Assembly (NCBI GenBank): GCA_963708205.1
Contig: OY970196.1
Location: 3,162,001 to 3,226,000 of the forward strand
Direction: 5' to 3'
Source: CAVYTF01 sp963708205
GTDB taxonomy: Bacteria > Bacteroidota > Bacteroidia > Chitinophagales > Chitinophagaceae
DNA length: 64,000 nucleotides
Part shown: positions 51,052 through 59,798 of the stretch, in pieces
Layout of the letters: every line of letters starts with the position of its first letter
Numbering within the stretch: position 1 is the first letter of the stretch
Program-made: the position numbers and the translations under genes
Notes under the pieces: generated by a model
What the model was told of the DNA's origin: nothing
The model's database searches: none
Seen by the model: the letters and a program-made list of their open reading frames with translations, nothing else

Positions 51052-51598
51052 TAAAACAACATCCACAGATAAAGAACCCAAACAACAGCCGCTTGCACAA
51101 AGTGTCAACAGCGACAGCTTTAATACACCTTTTAATGATCTGCTGAATCAATATTTTATATTGCAAACTGCTTTGGTAAACTGGGACACTGCAAAGGCAA
51201 GTGCATGCGCTAAAAGCCTTGCTGACCTTGCATCTAAAGTAAACTACTCACTTCTGAAAGCAGACACTTCAATTATAGAAACTGCGCAAAATTATTCTGA
51301 CACAATTATTTCAAACGCTAAACATTTGCAACAGGATACTTCACTAACTAACAAACGATATACATTTAATATATTAACGGATAATTTATACAATCTTATC
51401 CGCACGGTTCATTACGACCAGCAAATAATTTATCATGATAAATGCCCGATGGCTTTCGGAGATAATAATGAAGGTTACTGGTTAAGCAATGCGCGGCAAA
51501 TTATCAATCCATATTTTGGTAACAAACATCCGAAATATCACAGCGGAATGATGACCTGCGGTGATATTGTAGACTCGATTGATTTTGTGAAGAAATGA
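50984..51598 (+). CDS. DUF3347 domain membrane-anchored protein
   Basis: A 204-residue protein with an N-terminal anchor or signal (GWIALLIIAIIIAGYFIFF, about 4-22) and an extracytoplasmic DUF3347 domain: FNDLLNQYFILQTALVNWDT, AKASACAKSLADLA, YDQQIIYHDKCPMAFGDNNE, GYWLSNARQIINPYFGNK and MMTCGDIVDSI. The CPMA and MTCG cysteines suggest metal binding; DUF3347 proteins accompany CusB-like heavy-metal efflux systems and P-type ATPases. No such partner is nearby. It begins inside the tail of hepT; convergent with the 51600 gene one base away. Confidence 0.85.
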   Translation: MKKGWIALLIIAIIIAGYFIFFNKTTSTDKEPKQQPLAQSVNSDSFNTPFNDLLNQYFILQTALVNWDTAKASACAKSLADLASKVNYSLLKADTSIIETAQNYSDTIISNAKHLQQDTSLTNKRYTFNILTDNLYNLIRTVHYDQQIIYHDKCPMAFGDNNEGYWLSNARQIINPYFGNKHPKYHSGMMTCGDIVDSIDFVKK

Positions 51599-51599
51599 T

Positions 51600-52658
51600 T
51601 TACGGTTTGTAATCAACAACAAGTTTCGCATTTGTTTTTTCATCCGAAGAAATATTTATCTCATATCTTTTATCGCCTGTTGTAACAACCAGTAATGCAG
51701 TATTTGGCGGAATGCGTCCCAGGTTATTTGCAACCATTATAAACTCATGATGCGTGTTGATAGAATCTGCTGTAATGTTGATCGTTATTGGCTTTTCCGT
51801 TAATTCTTTTGAATCAACTATTAATTGATTGTTGTGATAAACGGTTATCGTGTCGCCATCAATGATACCATTATCATACAATTCAATTTTTATTTTAGGA
51901 GAATTTGTTTCGATTGATTTCACCAAATTATTTTCCCTTTCTTTTAATACTGCCGGCGTGGGAGGCAAAGGTTTTTGCGTTGGAGCAGCTGTTGGCGGCG
52001 ATGCTATATTTCTTTGTGTTTGAATTGTTGCCGTAGTATCAAAATTTTTACCTGAAGGCATTGATCTTCTTACAACAGGTGCAGAAGGTTTTGCTGCACT
52101 TTGTGTTTTTGTGCTTTGTTGTTTTGATTTACTTGTAGATGATTTTGGCGATGCTGCTGAAGGTGATTTCTTTACCAAAAAATCTTCTTTCTTAAATTCG
52201 GATTCATGCACACGTTCAAGATATACATAGCCGGGACCGCAATCTTCTTTCTTGTCAATTCCCATACTGGAAAAATTTCCCTGCAATATTTGTGTGGTAT
52301 CTTTTTTTAAATATTCTAAATAGCATGTCATTAAGCAGGTGAAGCCGGAAGAATTTTTTACTTCAAGTAAAGTGTCTTCTGCAAACGTTATACTTTTTCC
52401 TGAAACATTGAAGATACCGTGCAGCGCGGCTTTGCCATAAAATGCTTTGCTTAAAAAAGAATAAGTAACGCCTTTTAATACACTAAAAGCTGCATTGCTG
52501 TTCTTGCTTTTTGTTTGTAATATTTGCACTTCATAATTATAACGTTGCTCATATAATCCGTTGCCTGAAATGAAATAGCCACGCCATATGCCGGTTAGGT
52601 TTTGCGCAGATAATAAAGTATAAAATAATAAGAGGGAGAATGTAAGAACCAATTTCAT
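51600..52658 (-). CDS. Secreted protein of unknown function, paralog of 8802-9725
   Basis: A 352-residue exported protein (signal MKLVLTFSLLLFYTLLSAQ). The N-terminal barrel-like half (NLTGIWRGYFISGNGLYEQR, then CLMTCYLEYLKKD) is followed by a long Ser/Lys/Pro/Gln-rich linker (about 165-240, SAASPKSSTSKSKQQSTK) absent from its paralog, and by the conserved C-terminal domain (DNGIIDGDTITVYHNNQLIV, ANNLGRIPPNTALLVVTTGD, KRYEINISSDE). Conservation of the two halves across different linkers suggests two separate domains. Function unknown. Confidence 0.75.
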   Translation of the reverse strand: MKLVLTFSLLLFYTLLSAQNLTGIWRGYFISGNGLYEQRYNYEVQILQTKSKNSNAAFSVLKGVTYSFLSKAFYGKAALHGIFNVSGKSITFAEDTLLEVKNSSGFTCLMTCYLEYLKKDTTQILQGNFSSMGIDKKEDCGPGYVYLERVHESEFKKEDFLVKKSPSAASPKSSTSKSKQQSTKTQSAAKPSAPVVRRSMPSGKNFDTTATIQTQRNIASPPTAAPTQKPLPPTPAVLKERENNLVKSIETNSPKIKIELYDNGIIDGDTITVYHNNQLIVDSKELTEKPITINITADSINTHHEFIMVANNLGRIPPNTALLVVTTGDKRYEINISSDEKTNAKLVVDYKP

Positions 52659-52735
52659 CTTACAAATCTACTCAGCCAATTTATCATTTATCTTTAATGA
52701 AGCGTTAATAAAACTGCTAACTTTATTAATAAAAA

Positions 52736-53857
52736 ATGGCAATAACTAAAACATCTTCAAATCCTTTTTACACAAAGCTTGCAATGGTTTTGGTGAGCAT
52801 AATTGCTTTGGTTTATATTGCTATTCTTGGAAAGAAAATTTTATCGCCATTAATTTTTGCTTTTTTATTTTCAATTGTTTTATTGCCCGTTGCACAATTT
52901 TTTGAAAGAAAATTAAGGTTTAAAAGAAGTCTCGCAGCAATATTTTCTGTTATTTTTTTAATAACAATAGTGAGCACAATTCTTTATTTAATTGGCTCGC
53001 AATTAAGCAAGCTGATAGACGACTGGCCGTATTTTAAACAACAATTATCCAACTCATTCATTAGCATGCAGGATTGGATCGCTGCAACTTTTCACGTAAA
53101 TCTTGCAAAGCAAAAAGCATACATCAACAGTGCCACATCTAAGGCTCTTTCGACAAGCACCGTTGTGCTAGGTGCTACAGTTGTTTCTGTTTCTTCACTG
53201 CTTTTCTTTGTTGCTTTTATAATGATCTATACTTTCTTTTTTTTATTTTACCGCAAACACATCATGCGTTTTTTTATTGCGGTTTTTAAAGAAGAAAATG
53301 GAAAAGTTGTGTATGATGTAATTGAAAACGTACAGTATATCATACGAAAATATATCGTGGGTTTATTGCTTGAAATGAGTATCGTGTCTACGGTGTGTTG
53401 CACTGCCTTTGCTCTTCTGGGAATAAAATATGCAATTCTATTGGGTTTGATCGTTGGTATTTTTAATATCATTCCTTACATCGGCATTTTTACTTCACTT
53501 GTATTAAGTGTGATAATAACTTTTGCTACGGCGGCAGGTACTGCAAAAATATGGACGGTCGTTATCGTTATCATTTCTATGCACCTCATCGATAGCAATA
53601 TTTTGCTGCCCTTGATTGTTGGCTCCCAGGTAAGAATAAATGCACTCATTACAGTACTTGGTGTTGTGGTGGGTGAAATGCTTTGGGGAATAGCTGGAAT
53701 GTTTCTTTCCATTCCTATAATTGCCATCAGCAAGATTATTTTTGATCGCGTTGAAAGCCTTAAGCCATGGGGACTTTTACTCGGTGATGAAAAAGACGAC
53801 AAGCCTTCAAAACACAAACCAAGTCTTGAAAAACGCACTGCTAAAACTTTGACCTAA
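52736..53857 (+). CDS. AI-2E family transporter
   Basis: A 373-residue membrane protein with about eight helices. The N-terminal ILGKKILSPLIFAFLFSIVL, the central soluble region (PYFKQQLSNSFISMQDWIAA) and the conserved GIFNIIPYIGIFTSLVLSVI and DSNILLPLIVGSQVRINALI blocks are the AI-2E (PerM/TqsA-like) signature. Members export small molecules or act in Na+/H+ exchange; AI-2 export is shown for only a few. The C-terminal tail is charged and soluble. Ligand not inferable. It opens a run of stress-associated genes. Confidence 0.9.
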   Translation: MAITKTSSNPFYTKLAMVLVSIIALVYIAILGKKILSPLIFAFLFSIVLLPVAQFFERKLRFKRSLAAIFSVIFLITIVSTILYLIGSQLSKLIDDWPYFKQQLSNSFISMQDWIAATFHVNLAKQKAYINSATSKALSTSTVVLGATVVSVSSLLFFVAFIMIYTFFFLFYRKHIMRFFIAVFKEENGKVVYDVIENVQYIIRKYIVGLLLEMSIVSTVCCTAFALLGIKYAILLGLIVGIFNIIPYIGIFTSLVLSVIITFATAAGTAKIWTVVIVIISMHLIDSNILLPLIVGSQVRINALITVLGVVVGEMLWGIAGMFLSIPIIAISKIIFDRVESLKPWGLLLGDEKDDKPSKHKPSLEKRTAKTLT

Positions 53858-53972
53858 AACTTCTACAAATTTATTTTTAAGCACATTTTATTTCTGTTTG
53901 GTAGATATTTTTCTCAATAAAAAAACTGGCATAATAATGACAAGGATTATATCAAACAAAAAATATAATACC

Positions 53973-54626
53973 ATGGCAAAAAGTGCAACAAATACGAAAA
54001 ACGCCAAATCAAAAAACGGCAGTTCAAGCTCTGATACAATGCTTGAAGAATTCTTTCACGATGAATTGAAAGATATTTATTGGGCTGAAAAGCATCTTGT
54101 AAAGACACTTCCAAAAATGCAAAAAGCCGCAACGTCTGAAGAACTTAAAAATGCTTTTGGCGAACACCTTGAAGTAACGCAGGAACATGTTTCAAGGCTT
54201 GATCAGATTTTTGAAATGCTTGGTGCAAAACCTCAGGCAAAAAAATGTGATGCAATGGAAGGCATTACTACAGAAGGCGAATCAATTATTGAAGACACCG
54301 AAGATGGCACAGCAACCAGAGATGTAGGTCTTGTACTTGCCGGACAAAAAGTTGAACATTATGAAATTGCAACTTACGGCGGACTTGCACAGTTAGCAAA
54401 AACATTAGGAAAAGATGATATCGCTGAATTGCTTACGCAAACACTTGAAGAAGAAAAAGAAGCAGACCAAACTTTAACGGATGTTGCTGAAAACAGCATC
54501 AATTACCAAGCCGCTGAAGAGGGCGAAGAAGGTGAAGAGGGTGAAGAAGAAGGCGAAGATGAAGAGGAAGAAACAGCAGCAAGTAATGGCAAAAGCTCAG
54601 GCGGAAGAGGCAGAAAAAAGAAATAA
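53973..54626 (+). CDS. YciF/DUF892 ferritin-like protein with acidic tail
   Basis: A 217-residue protein from ATG 53973 (MAKSATNTKNAKSKNGSSSS). The four-helix DUF892 domain covers about residues 20-180: LEEFFHDELKDIYWAEKHLV, the EHLEVTQEHVSRLDQIFEML helix and VGLVLAGQKVEHYEIATYGG, which supply Glu/His metal ligands; QTLEEEKEADQTLTDVAENS follows. The tail is unusual: a run of Glu/Gly (EEGEEGEEGEEEGEDEEEET) followed by SSGGRGRKKK. DUF892 proteins respond to osmotic and oxidative stress in other bacteria. The upstream in-frame ATG at 53898 is unlikely. Confidence 0.88.
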   Translation: MAKSATNTKNAKSKNGSSSSDTMLEEFFHDELKDIYWAEKHLVKTLPKMQKAATSEELKNAFGEHLEVTQEHVSRLDQIFEMLGAKPQAKKCDAMEGITTEGESIIEDTEDGTATRDVGLVLAGQKVEHYEIATYGGLAQLAKTLGKDDIAELLTQTLEEEKEADQTLTDVAENSINYQAAEEGEEGEEGEEEGEDEEEETAASNGKSSGGRGRKKK

Positions 54627-54644
54627 TTCTTTTAAAATACACTC

Positions 54645-54812
54645 ATGCAACAATCAAAAGTTCCTTTCTTTTTTACGTTACTCTCATTAATTTTATTAAT
54701 GAGTTCCTGCCAGGCAATTGGAAGTATTTTTAGTGCAGGAGTTTGGGTAGGAGTAATAATAGTTGTAGTGGTTATTGTTATTCTGTTTTTGATTTTTGGG
54801 CGAAAGAGTTAG
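54645..54812 (+). CDS. Small lipoprotein with C-terminal membrane helix
   Basis: A 55-residue protein that I read directly from the sequence. It starts MQQSKVPFFFTLLSLILLMS with a lipobox-like LMSSC (Cys22), followed by QAIGSIFSAGVWVG and a strong hydrophobic helix (VIIVVVVIVILFLIFG) ending GRKS. The arrangement of a lipoprotein signal plus Gly-rich turn plus C-terminal helix recurs in short Bacteroidota proteins that are sometimes misnamed phosphatidate cytidylyltransferases. It follows the ferritin-like gene by 18 bp and precedes a strong terminator, so the two form one transcript. Confidence 0.7.
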   Translation: MQQSKVPFFFTLLSLILLMSSCQAIGSIFSAGVWVGVIIVVVVIVILFLIFGRKS

Positions 54813-54827
54813 ATTGATTTTAATTTT

Positions 54828-54856
54828 AAAAGCCGGTTTGTTTGAACCGGCTTTTT
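54828..54856. terminator. Bidirectional terminator after the small lipoprotein gene
   Basis: A perfect 11-bp stem, AAAAGCCGGTT (54828-54838) and AACCGGCTTTT (54845-54855), with a 6-base loop and flanking T/A tracts. Serves the convergent oxidoreductase gene too. Confidence 0.9.
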
Positions 54857-54858
54857 AT

Positions 54859-56388
54859 TTATTTTAAGTATTCTAAATTTATTTTTTCAAGATTTTTTCT
54901 TGCCGGTCCTGTCAACACTTCTCCATCACAATTAAAACGAGAGCCATGACAAGGGCAATCCCAGCTTTGTTCTGCATTATTCCATTTCACTGTACATTTT
55001 ATATGCGTGCATGCGGGATTAACTGCATGAATGTTTCCGATTTTATCTTTATAAAGTCCTAATGTTTTATCTTCATATTTCACAATGCGTGCTTCTTCGT
55101 GCGCCAGCTCAGAAAGCTCTTTAATTTTTTCAGCCGGAAATAATCCGCCAATTAAATGACTCACTACATCTGCTGCTTCAGAAACAAAACCGCTGAAACC
55201 CGCGACAGGCTTTATTCTGTTTGGATCATATAATTTTTCGTACTTACTTTTTCCGCTTACAATTAAATCATGTAACAGCAAAGCAGAAATTTGACTATAC
55301 ATCATTCCATTGCCTCCAAAGCCTGATGCAACAAAAACATTTTCGGGACTGCCCGGTAAATGACCGATATATGCAATGCCATCTGCAGGCTCAAAATATT
55401 GCGAAGACCATTTTGATACAACTTCCTGCACATCAAAATAACCTCTTACATAACTCTCTAATTTCCGTAAGCAATCTTCTGTATTTTCTTCATGCGCTGT
55501 CTTATGATCTTTACCTCCTGCAATAAAAAAATTTTCTCCATCTATCTCCTGTGTACGATAATAATGATACGGATCTGCCATATCATATGCTGTTGCATCA
55601 GGATATTTATTATCTGGAAGCTTTACTGCCATTGCATAACTGCGCCATGGAGTGCAGCGGAAATGCAATAAATTAACGCCGGGCGGAATGTGTGTTGCAT
55701 AGATAATTTGTTTAGAAAAAAAATCACCTTTGGAAGTGATGATCTTCAATTCATCACCACTTTCTTCCATATTCAAAGCCCTGCAATGTTGTACGATCAT
55801 TCCACCATTTTCTTCAAATGCATTTGCAATACCATACAAATATTTTATCGGATGAAACTGTGCCTGGTTTTCAAAGTGTGCAATTTTGATATAAGGAATC
55901 GGCAAGGGACTGTTATTGGTAAAATTTACCTGCACACCAACTTCATTCGCAGATTGTACAACATCTTCCAGTTCTTTTGTTTGCTTATCATCGAGCGAAA
56001 ATAAATAGCCCGGCAGTTCTTTGAATTCGCAGTCAATAGTATATTCTTCAATATTTTTTTTGATTAAGTTGATGGCTTCAGCAGCGCCGGTTGCAGCAAG
56101 ACGCGCATTATCTTCCCCGAAATTCTTTTTTATTTGGGAATAAGGCGTATCGAAGAAAGTGTTGATGTGCGCCGTTGTTCCGCCTGTGGTGCCAAAACCG
56201 AGATTATGGGCTTCAATCACCAAACATTTTTTCCCGGACTTTTGTAAAAGCAAACCTGTTGAAATGCCTGTAATGCCACCGCCAATAATTATAACATCAT
56301 ACAATTGTTTAGCGGTAGATTTATTTTTTATTTCATAGGCAGGCATTCCGTTTTGCCACAAACTTTTGCAGGCGCCGTCTCTTTTCAT
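54859..56388 (-). CDS. FAD-dependent oxidoreductase fused to a Rieske [2Fe-2S] domain
   Basis: A 509-residue fusion. The N-terminal DAO-type flavoprotein (about 25-390) has the dinucleotide-binding VIIGGGITGISTGLLLQKSG and the acidic VIEAHNLGFGTTGGTT, with a closing VFVASGFGGNGMMYS. The C-terminal Rieske domain (about 415-509) has both ligand pairs: CTH in NPACTHIKC and CPCH in DCPCHGSRFN. Such fusions are known in many bacteria without a firm substrate; transfer of electrons from a small reduced compound to the cluster is inferred. It is followed by a DUF72 gene upstream in the same direction with a 20-bp gap. Confidence 0.9.
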   Translation of the reverse strand: MKRDGACKSLWQNGMPAYEIKNKSTAKQLYDVIIIGGGITGISTGLLLQKSGKKCLVIEAHNLGFGTTGGTTAHINTFFDTPYSQIKKNFGEDNARLAATGAAEAINLIKKNIEEYTIDCEFKELPGYLFSLDDKQTKELEDVVQSANEVGVQVNFTNNSPLPIPYIKIAHFENQAQFHPIKYLYGIANAFEENGGMIVQHCRALNMEESGDELKIITSKGDFFSKQIIYATHIPPGVNLLHFRCTPWRSYAMAVKLPDNKYPDATAYDMADPYHYYRTQEIDGENFFIAGGKDHKTAHEENTEDCLRKLESYVRGYFDVQEVVSKWSSQYFEPADGIAYIGHLPGSPENVFVASGFGGNGMMYSQISALLLHDLIVSGKSKYEKLYDPNRIKPVAGFSGFVSEAADVVSHLIGGLFPAEKIKELSELAHEEARIVKYEDKTLGLYKDKIGNIHAVNPACTHIKCTVKWNNAEQSWDCPCHGSRFNCDGEVLTGPARKNLEKINLEYLK

Positions 56389-56408
56389 AAGTTGATTTTA
56401 AATGACAA

Positions 56409-57155
56409 TTATTCTTCTACCATTCTTTTTAAAGTGATTCCATTTTTTATTGCGTAGCCAAAAATATCATTGTTGAAAAAAACCCAAATTGTATGCCCTT
56501 CTTTTTTCCATTGTTTAAAAAGCGCAGCAAATTTTTGGAGTGTTTCATCATCATAATCGGATGCATATAATTCTTTCGGACCGTGAAAGCGCACGTAAAT
56601 ATTTTTTGCTGTTACCGTTTCCGCGTACGGAAACCTTTTACCTGATTGAGATATAACGAACGCCATATCATATTTAGTCATTAAAGTAAGGCTTTCTTCT
56701 TCCATCCACGTTGCATGTCGAACCTCCATTGCAAAACTATATTCTCGATATTTCTTTTTAAGAACAGTGTAAAAATTTTCAACCACATCATAATTAAATT
56801 TCAACGTTGGCGGCAATTGTACGAGTACAGGACCCATTTTATTTTTCATCGGCTCAAATATTTCAAAGAATCTTTCGAGCGGTTCTTCCGGTTCATTCAA
56901 TCTTTTAAAGTGCGTTAAATATTTGCTCATTTTGGGGCAGAAAAGAAAATTATCAGGCACTTTTTTTACCCAATTTTCGACCGTTTCTTTTTTAGGTAAA
57001 TGATAAAAACTTGAATTGATTTCTGTGATCGAAAAAGTTTTTGTATAATACAAAAGCCATTCGGTGCTTTTCAAATCAAGAGGATAAAATATTTCTTTCC
57101 AGTGCTTATAACTCCATCCTGAAGTGCCGATAAATATTGCATTTCTTTTCAACAA
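56409..57155 (-). CDS. DUF72 family protein
   Basis: A 248-residue protein with a TIM-barrel-like DUF72 signature: IFIGTSGWSYKHWKEIFYPL, FSITEINSSFYHLPKKETVE, NWVKKVPDNFLFCPKMSKYL, YSFAMEVRHATWMEE, KNIYVRFHGPKELYASDYDD and VFFNNDIFGYAIKN. The family is abundant but its activity is not established. No ATG is available near the start: the frame runs from two adjacent TTG codons (57155, 57152), which I take as the initiation site because IGTSGWSY is the usual N-terminus. Same direction as the FAD-Rieske gene, so probably one operon. Confidence 0.88.
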   Translation of the reverse strand: MLKRNAIFIGTSGWSYKHWKEIFYPLDLKSTEWLLYYTKTFSITEINSSFYHLPKKETVENWVKKVPDNFLFCPKMSKYLTHFKRLNEPEEPLERFFEIFEPMKNKMGPVLVQLPPTLKFNYDVVENFYTVLKKKYREYSFAMEVRHATWMEEESLTLMTKYDMAFVISQSGKRFPYAETVTAKNIYVRFHGPKELYASDYDDETLQKFAALFKQWKKEGHTIWVFFNNDIFGYAIKNGITLKRMVEE

Positions 57156-57237
57156 AATTTTTTTAATAATTGTTGCAACTAAAATGCCTAAGCATTTTAT
57201 GGCATGAAATTTTATTTAAAATAGAAAAATAATTTTT

Positions 57238-57693
57238 ATGCAAACAACTTCAGAAACAGCCGAAATTTTAAACGACCTTATACAAATAAATAATGACCGT
57301 ATTGTGGGTTATGAACGCGCATTAAAAGAATTAAAAGACGATGACGATGATCTTAAAACTTTATTTGAAGGTTTTATAGATGAAAGCCGTCAAAATAAAA
57401 TGGCATTGGGAACAGAGGTTGAAGTTGCAGGCGAAGACATGGATGAAGGAACTACTGCAAGCGGAAAAATTTATCGTGCATGGATGGATGTAAAAAATGC
57501 ATTCACCGGAAACACAAGGCATCAAATTTTAGCAAGCTGCGAATTTGGTGAAGATGCTGCACAAAAGGCTTACACCACTGCAATGGAGAGTGATAACCTT
57601 CCGGCTTACCTTAAAGAAATGATTGCGGAACAACAGAAAAAATTAAAAGAAGCCCATGATGAAGTGAAAGCGCTTCGTGATGCGACTAAGTAA
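57238..57693 (+). CDS. DUF2383 / PA2169 family four-helix-bundle protein
   Basis: A 151-residue protein of four long helices: TAEILNDLIQINNDRIVGYE, FEGFIDESRQNKMALGTEV, RHQILASCEFGEDAAQKAYT and LPAYLKEMIAEQQKKLKEA. DDDDLKTLFE lies in the first loop. The ferritin-like PA2169/DUF2383 pattern is clear. Members are induced under stress in several bacteria and may bind metals through the conserved acidic residues; no enzymatic role is known. Own terminator. Its neighbours (YciF-like protein, FAD-Rieske, DUF72) point to a stress setting. Confidence 0.88.
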   Translation: MQTTSETAEILNDLIQINNDRIVGYERALKELKDDDDDLKTLFEGFIDESRQNKMALGTEVEVAGEDMDEGTTASGKIYRAWMDVKNAFTGNTRHQILASCEFGEDAAQKAYTTAMESDNLPAYLKEMIAEQQKKLKEAHDEVKALRDATK

Positions 57694-57718
57694 AAAGCTA
57701 ACCTGTAAATTAAGAATC

Positions 57719-57743
57719 GGAGCAAGCTATTGCTCCTTTTTTT
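57719..57743 (+). terminator. Terminator of the DUF2383 gene
   Basis: GGAGCAA (57719-57725) and TTGCTCC (57730-57736) form a perfect stem with a 4-base loop, followed by seven T residues. Confidence 0.9.
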
Positions 57744-57744
57744 A

Positions 57745-58842
57745 TTATAAATTTTCCTGGAACAATTGCATTCCTGTTAATTTATTTTGGATAATTCCTT
57801 TGGATTGAATAAGCACTTTTATTTTATTTCCCATATCTGTTAGTAAAGTGTAAACTTTCATTACATCATTATTAAATTGTTTTTCCCGGAATGAATTTTC
57901 ATTTTCTCTGATAAAGGAATTAATGCCCAATGCGCGCAAAAAATAAGATTGGCCACAATAACCGCAATGCGCTAAACCATACTTTAATCCTGCAATATAC
58001 AGTGCAGAAAAATTTACATGAGCAGTGATGTCCTGCTCGCCAATATGCATGTATGGATTATTATTTCTGCTATGATGGTAATAACACAAAAGCGTACCTG
58101 CATTTCTTTTGGCATCGTATAATTCATTTTTAGCAAAACCATAATCTATTGTGATACAAAAACCTTTGGAGAGCACCGCTGCAACTTCTTTTATCCATTC
58201 TGTTGCGTGAAGATTTAGTTCAGTTCTATAACCTTTGGGCAACGAAATATTTTGATCTGAAAAATAATTTTTCAATTCATCAGAAGCCGGTAATAATATT
58301 TCTGCAAAGTTATTATCATAATCTAAAAATACTTCCATCAATTGATCCTGCATTACCACAACATGCACCGGTAAATTATCAATAAATTCATTGGCAATGA
58401 TGCATCCTTTTATAGGTTTTAAATCTATTGAAGAATGTACATATTTTATTTTAGCAGAAAATATTTCATCATCCTTTTGTTCTGGTGCATATTGTTTTTT
58501 TTCGATGATGGTATAAGTAAGATGATCAAATAATTTTTTATCCTTTTGAAGATATGTGAGAATGTGTTTGCATAAGCTGCCATTGCCACCGCCATATTCA
58601 ACAATATCAAAATTTTCTTCGCCTGATAAACGCCACATTTCTTCTAACTGTTTTCCTAACATTGCTCCAAATAAATGAGAAAGCGCAGGGCTTGTATAAT
58701 AATCTCCCGAAGCGCCAATTTTAACTTTATCATTCGTATAATAACCGAGGTGCGGAAAATATAAAGCAATTTCCATAAAATCATGAAAAGAAATCGGACC
58801 ATCTTTTTTTATCTTACAAATAATTATTTCTGTAAGAGTCAT
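57745..58842 (-). CDS. MidA/NDUFAF7-like SAM-dependent methyltransferase
   Basis: A 365-residue class I methyltransferase (DUF185). I start at ATG 58842 (MTLTEIIICKIKKDGPISF); the longer frame adds an unlikely N-terminus. Family motifs: FHDFMEIALYFPHLGYYTN, GASGDYYTSPALSHLFGAML, the SAM-binding IVEYGGGNGSLCKHIL, IANEFIDNLPVHVV, and CITIDYGFAKNELYD. The mitochondrial homolog methylates an arginine of a complex I subunit; whether the bacterial proteins do the same is not known. Divergent from xthA. Confidence 0.9.
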   Translation of the reverse strand: MTLTEIIICKIKKDGPISFHDFMEIALYFPHLGYYTNDKVKIGASGDYYTSPALSHLFGAMLGKQLEEMWRLSGEENFDIVEYGGGNGSLCKHILTYLQKDKKLFDHLTYTIIEKKQYAPEQKDDEIFSAKIKYVHSSIDLKPIKGCIIANEFIDNLPVHVVVMQDQLMEVFLDYDNNFAEILLPASDELKNYFSDQNISLPKGYRTELNLHATEWIKEVAAVLSKGFCITIDYGFAKNELYDAKRNAGTLLCYYHHSRNNNPYMHIGEQDITAHVNFSALYIAGLKYGLAHCGYCGQSYFLRALGINSFIRENENSFREKQFNNDVMKVYTLLTDMGNKIKVLIQSKGIIQNKLTGMQLFQENL

Positions 58843-58941
58843 AGAAACAAATTTTGAATAATTAACTTTAATAACTCTTTCTATTAAGAGAATCATACCA
58901 GTTTTTAGTAAAAAATATATACACTGATTAAAAGTATATTT

Positions 58942-59712
58942 ATGAAAATAGCTACCTATAATGTGAATGGTGTTAATGGTCGTTTGCCCGTGCTGCTTCG
59001 ATGGCTTAATGAAAGCAAACCCGATATTGTTTGTTTGCAGGAACTAAAAGCGCCACAGGAAAAATTTCCTGAAAAAGCCATTGCTGACGCGGGTTACAAT
59101 GCAATCTGGCATGGACAAAAAAGCTGGAACGGTGTGGCTATTCTTTCGCGCGATTTACATATTGAGGAAGTGAGAAGAGCTTTGCCCGGCGATCCTGAAG
59201 ACAGTCACAGCCGATACATTGAAGCAGTTGTGAATGATATGATCATCGGATGTTTGTATTTACCAAATGGCAATCCTGCGCCGGGACCAAAATTTGATTA
59301 TAAATTGAAATGGTTTCAAAGATTAACGGAGCACGCTGAAACATTGTTAGCTGCTGATAAACCTGTAATATTAACGGGAGATTTTAATGTAATGCCAACC
59401 GAGCTTGATGTGTACAAACCTGAGCGTTGGGTGAATGATGCATTGTTTCGGCCCGAAACCAGGTTGGCATTTAAAAACTTAGTGGCGCAGGGATGGATTG
59501 ACGCAATTCGCATGTTGTATCCGGATGAAAAAATTTATACATTTTGGGATTATTTCAGAAATGCTTTTGGAAGAGATGCAGGCTTGCGCATAGATCATTT
59601 TTTGCTAAGTAAACATTTTAAAAAACGTTTAAAAAAAGCAGGTGTTGACCGTGAGGTTCGTTCATGGGAAAAGACAAGTGACCACGCTCCTGTTTGGATT
59701 GAGTTGGAATGA
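58942..59712 (+). CDS. xthA: Exodeoxyribonuclease III
   Basis: A 256-residue endonuclease/exonuclease/phosphatase-fold AP endonuclease of base-excision repair. Active-site residues appear in order: ATYNVNGVNGRL with Asn, CLQELKAPQ with the metal-binding Glu, GCLYLPNGN, ILTGDFNVMP (Asp, Asn) and KTSDHAPVWIEL (Asp-His pair). LRIDHFLLSK also matches. Full length with ATG start. It is followed by a terminator shared with the convergent fcl gene. Confidence 0.96.
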   Translation: MKIATYNVNGVNGRLPVLLRWLNESKPDIVCLQELKAPQEKFPEKAIADAGYNAIWHGQKSWNGVAILSRDLHIEEVRRALPGDPEDSHSRYIEAVVNDMIIGCLYLPNGNPAPGPKFDYKLKWFQRLTEHAETLLAADKPVILTGDFNVMPTELDVYKPERWVNDALFRPETRLAFKNLVAQGWIDAIRMLYPDEKIYTFWDYFRNAFGRDAGLRIDHFLLSKHFKKRLKKAGVDREVRSWEKTSDHAPVWIELE

Positions 59713-59755
59713 TAAATGTACTGATTGCTAATTCTTTTAAACTATTGCATAAAAA

Positions 59756-59787
59756 AAGTTTCACCAAAATACTTGATGAAACTTTTT
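59756..59787. terminator. Bidirectional terminator between xthA and fcl
   Basis: AAGTTTCA (59756-59763) and TGAAACTT (59777-59784) form a perfect 8-bp stem flanked by A and T runs on both sides. The 59709-59906 frame running through it is not a gene. Confidence 0.85.
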
Positions 59788-59798
59788 CTTATAAAGAA

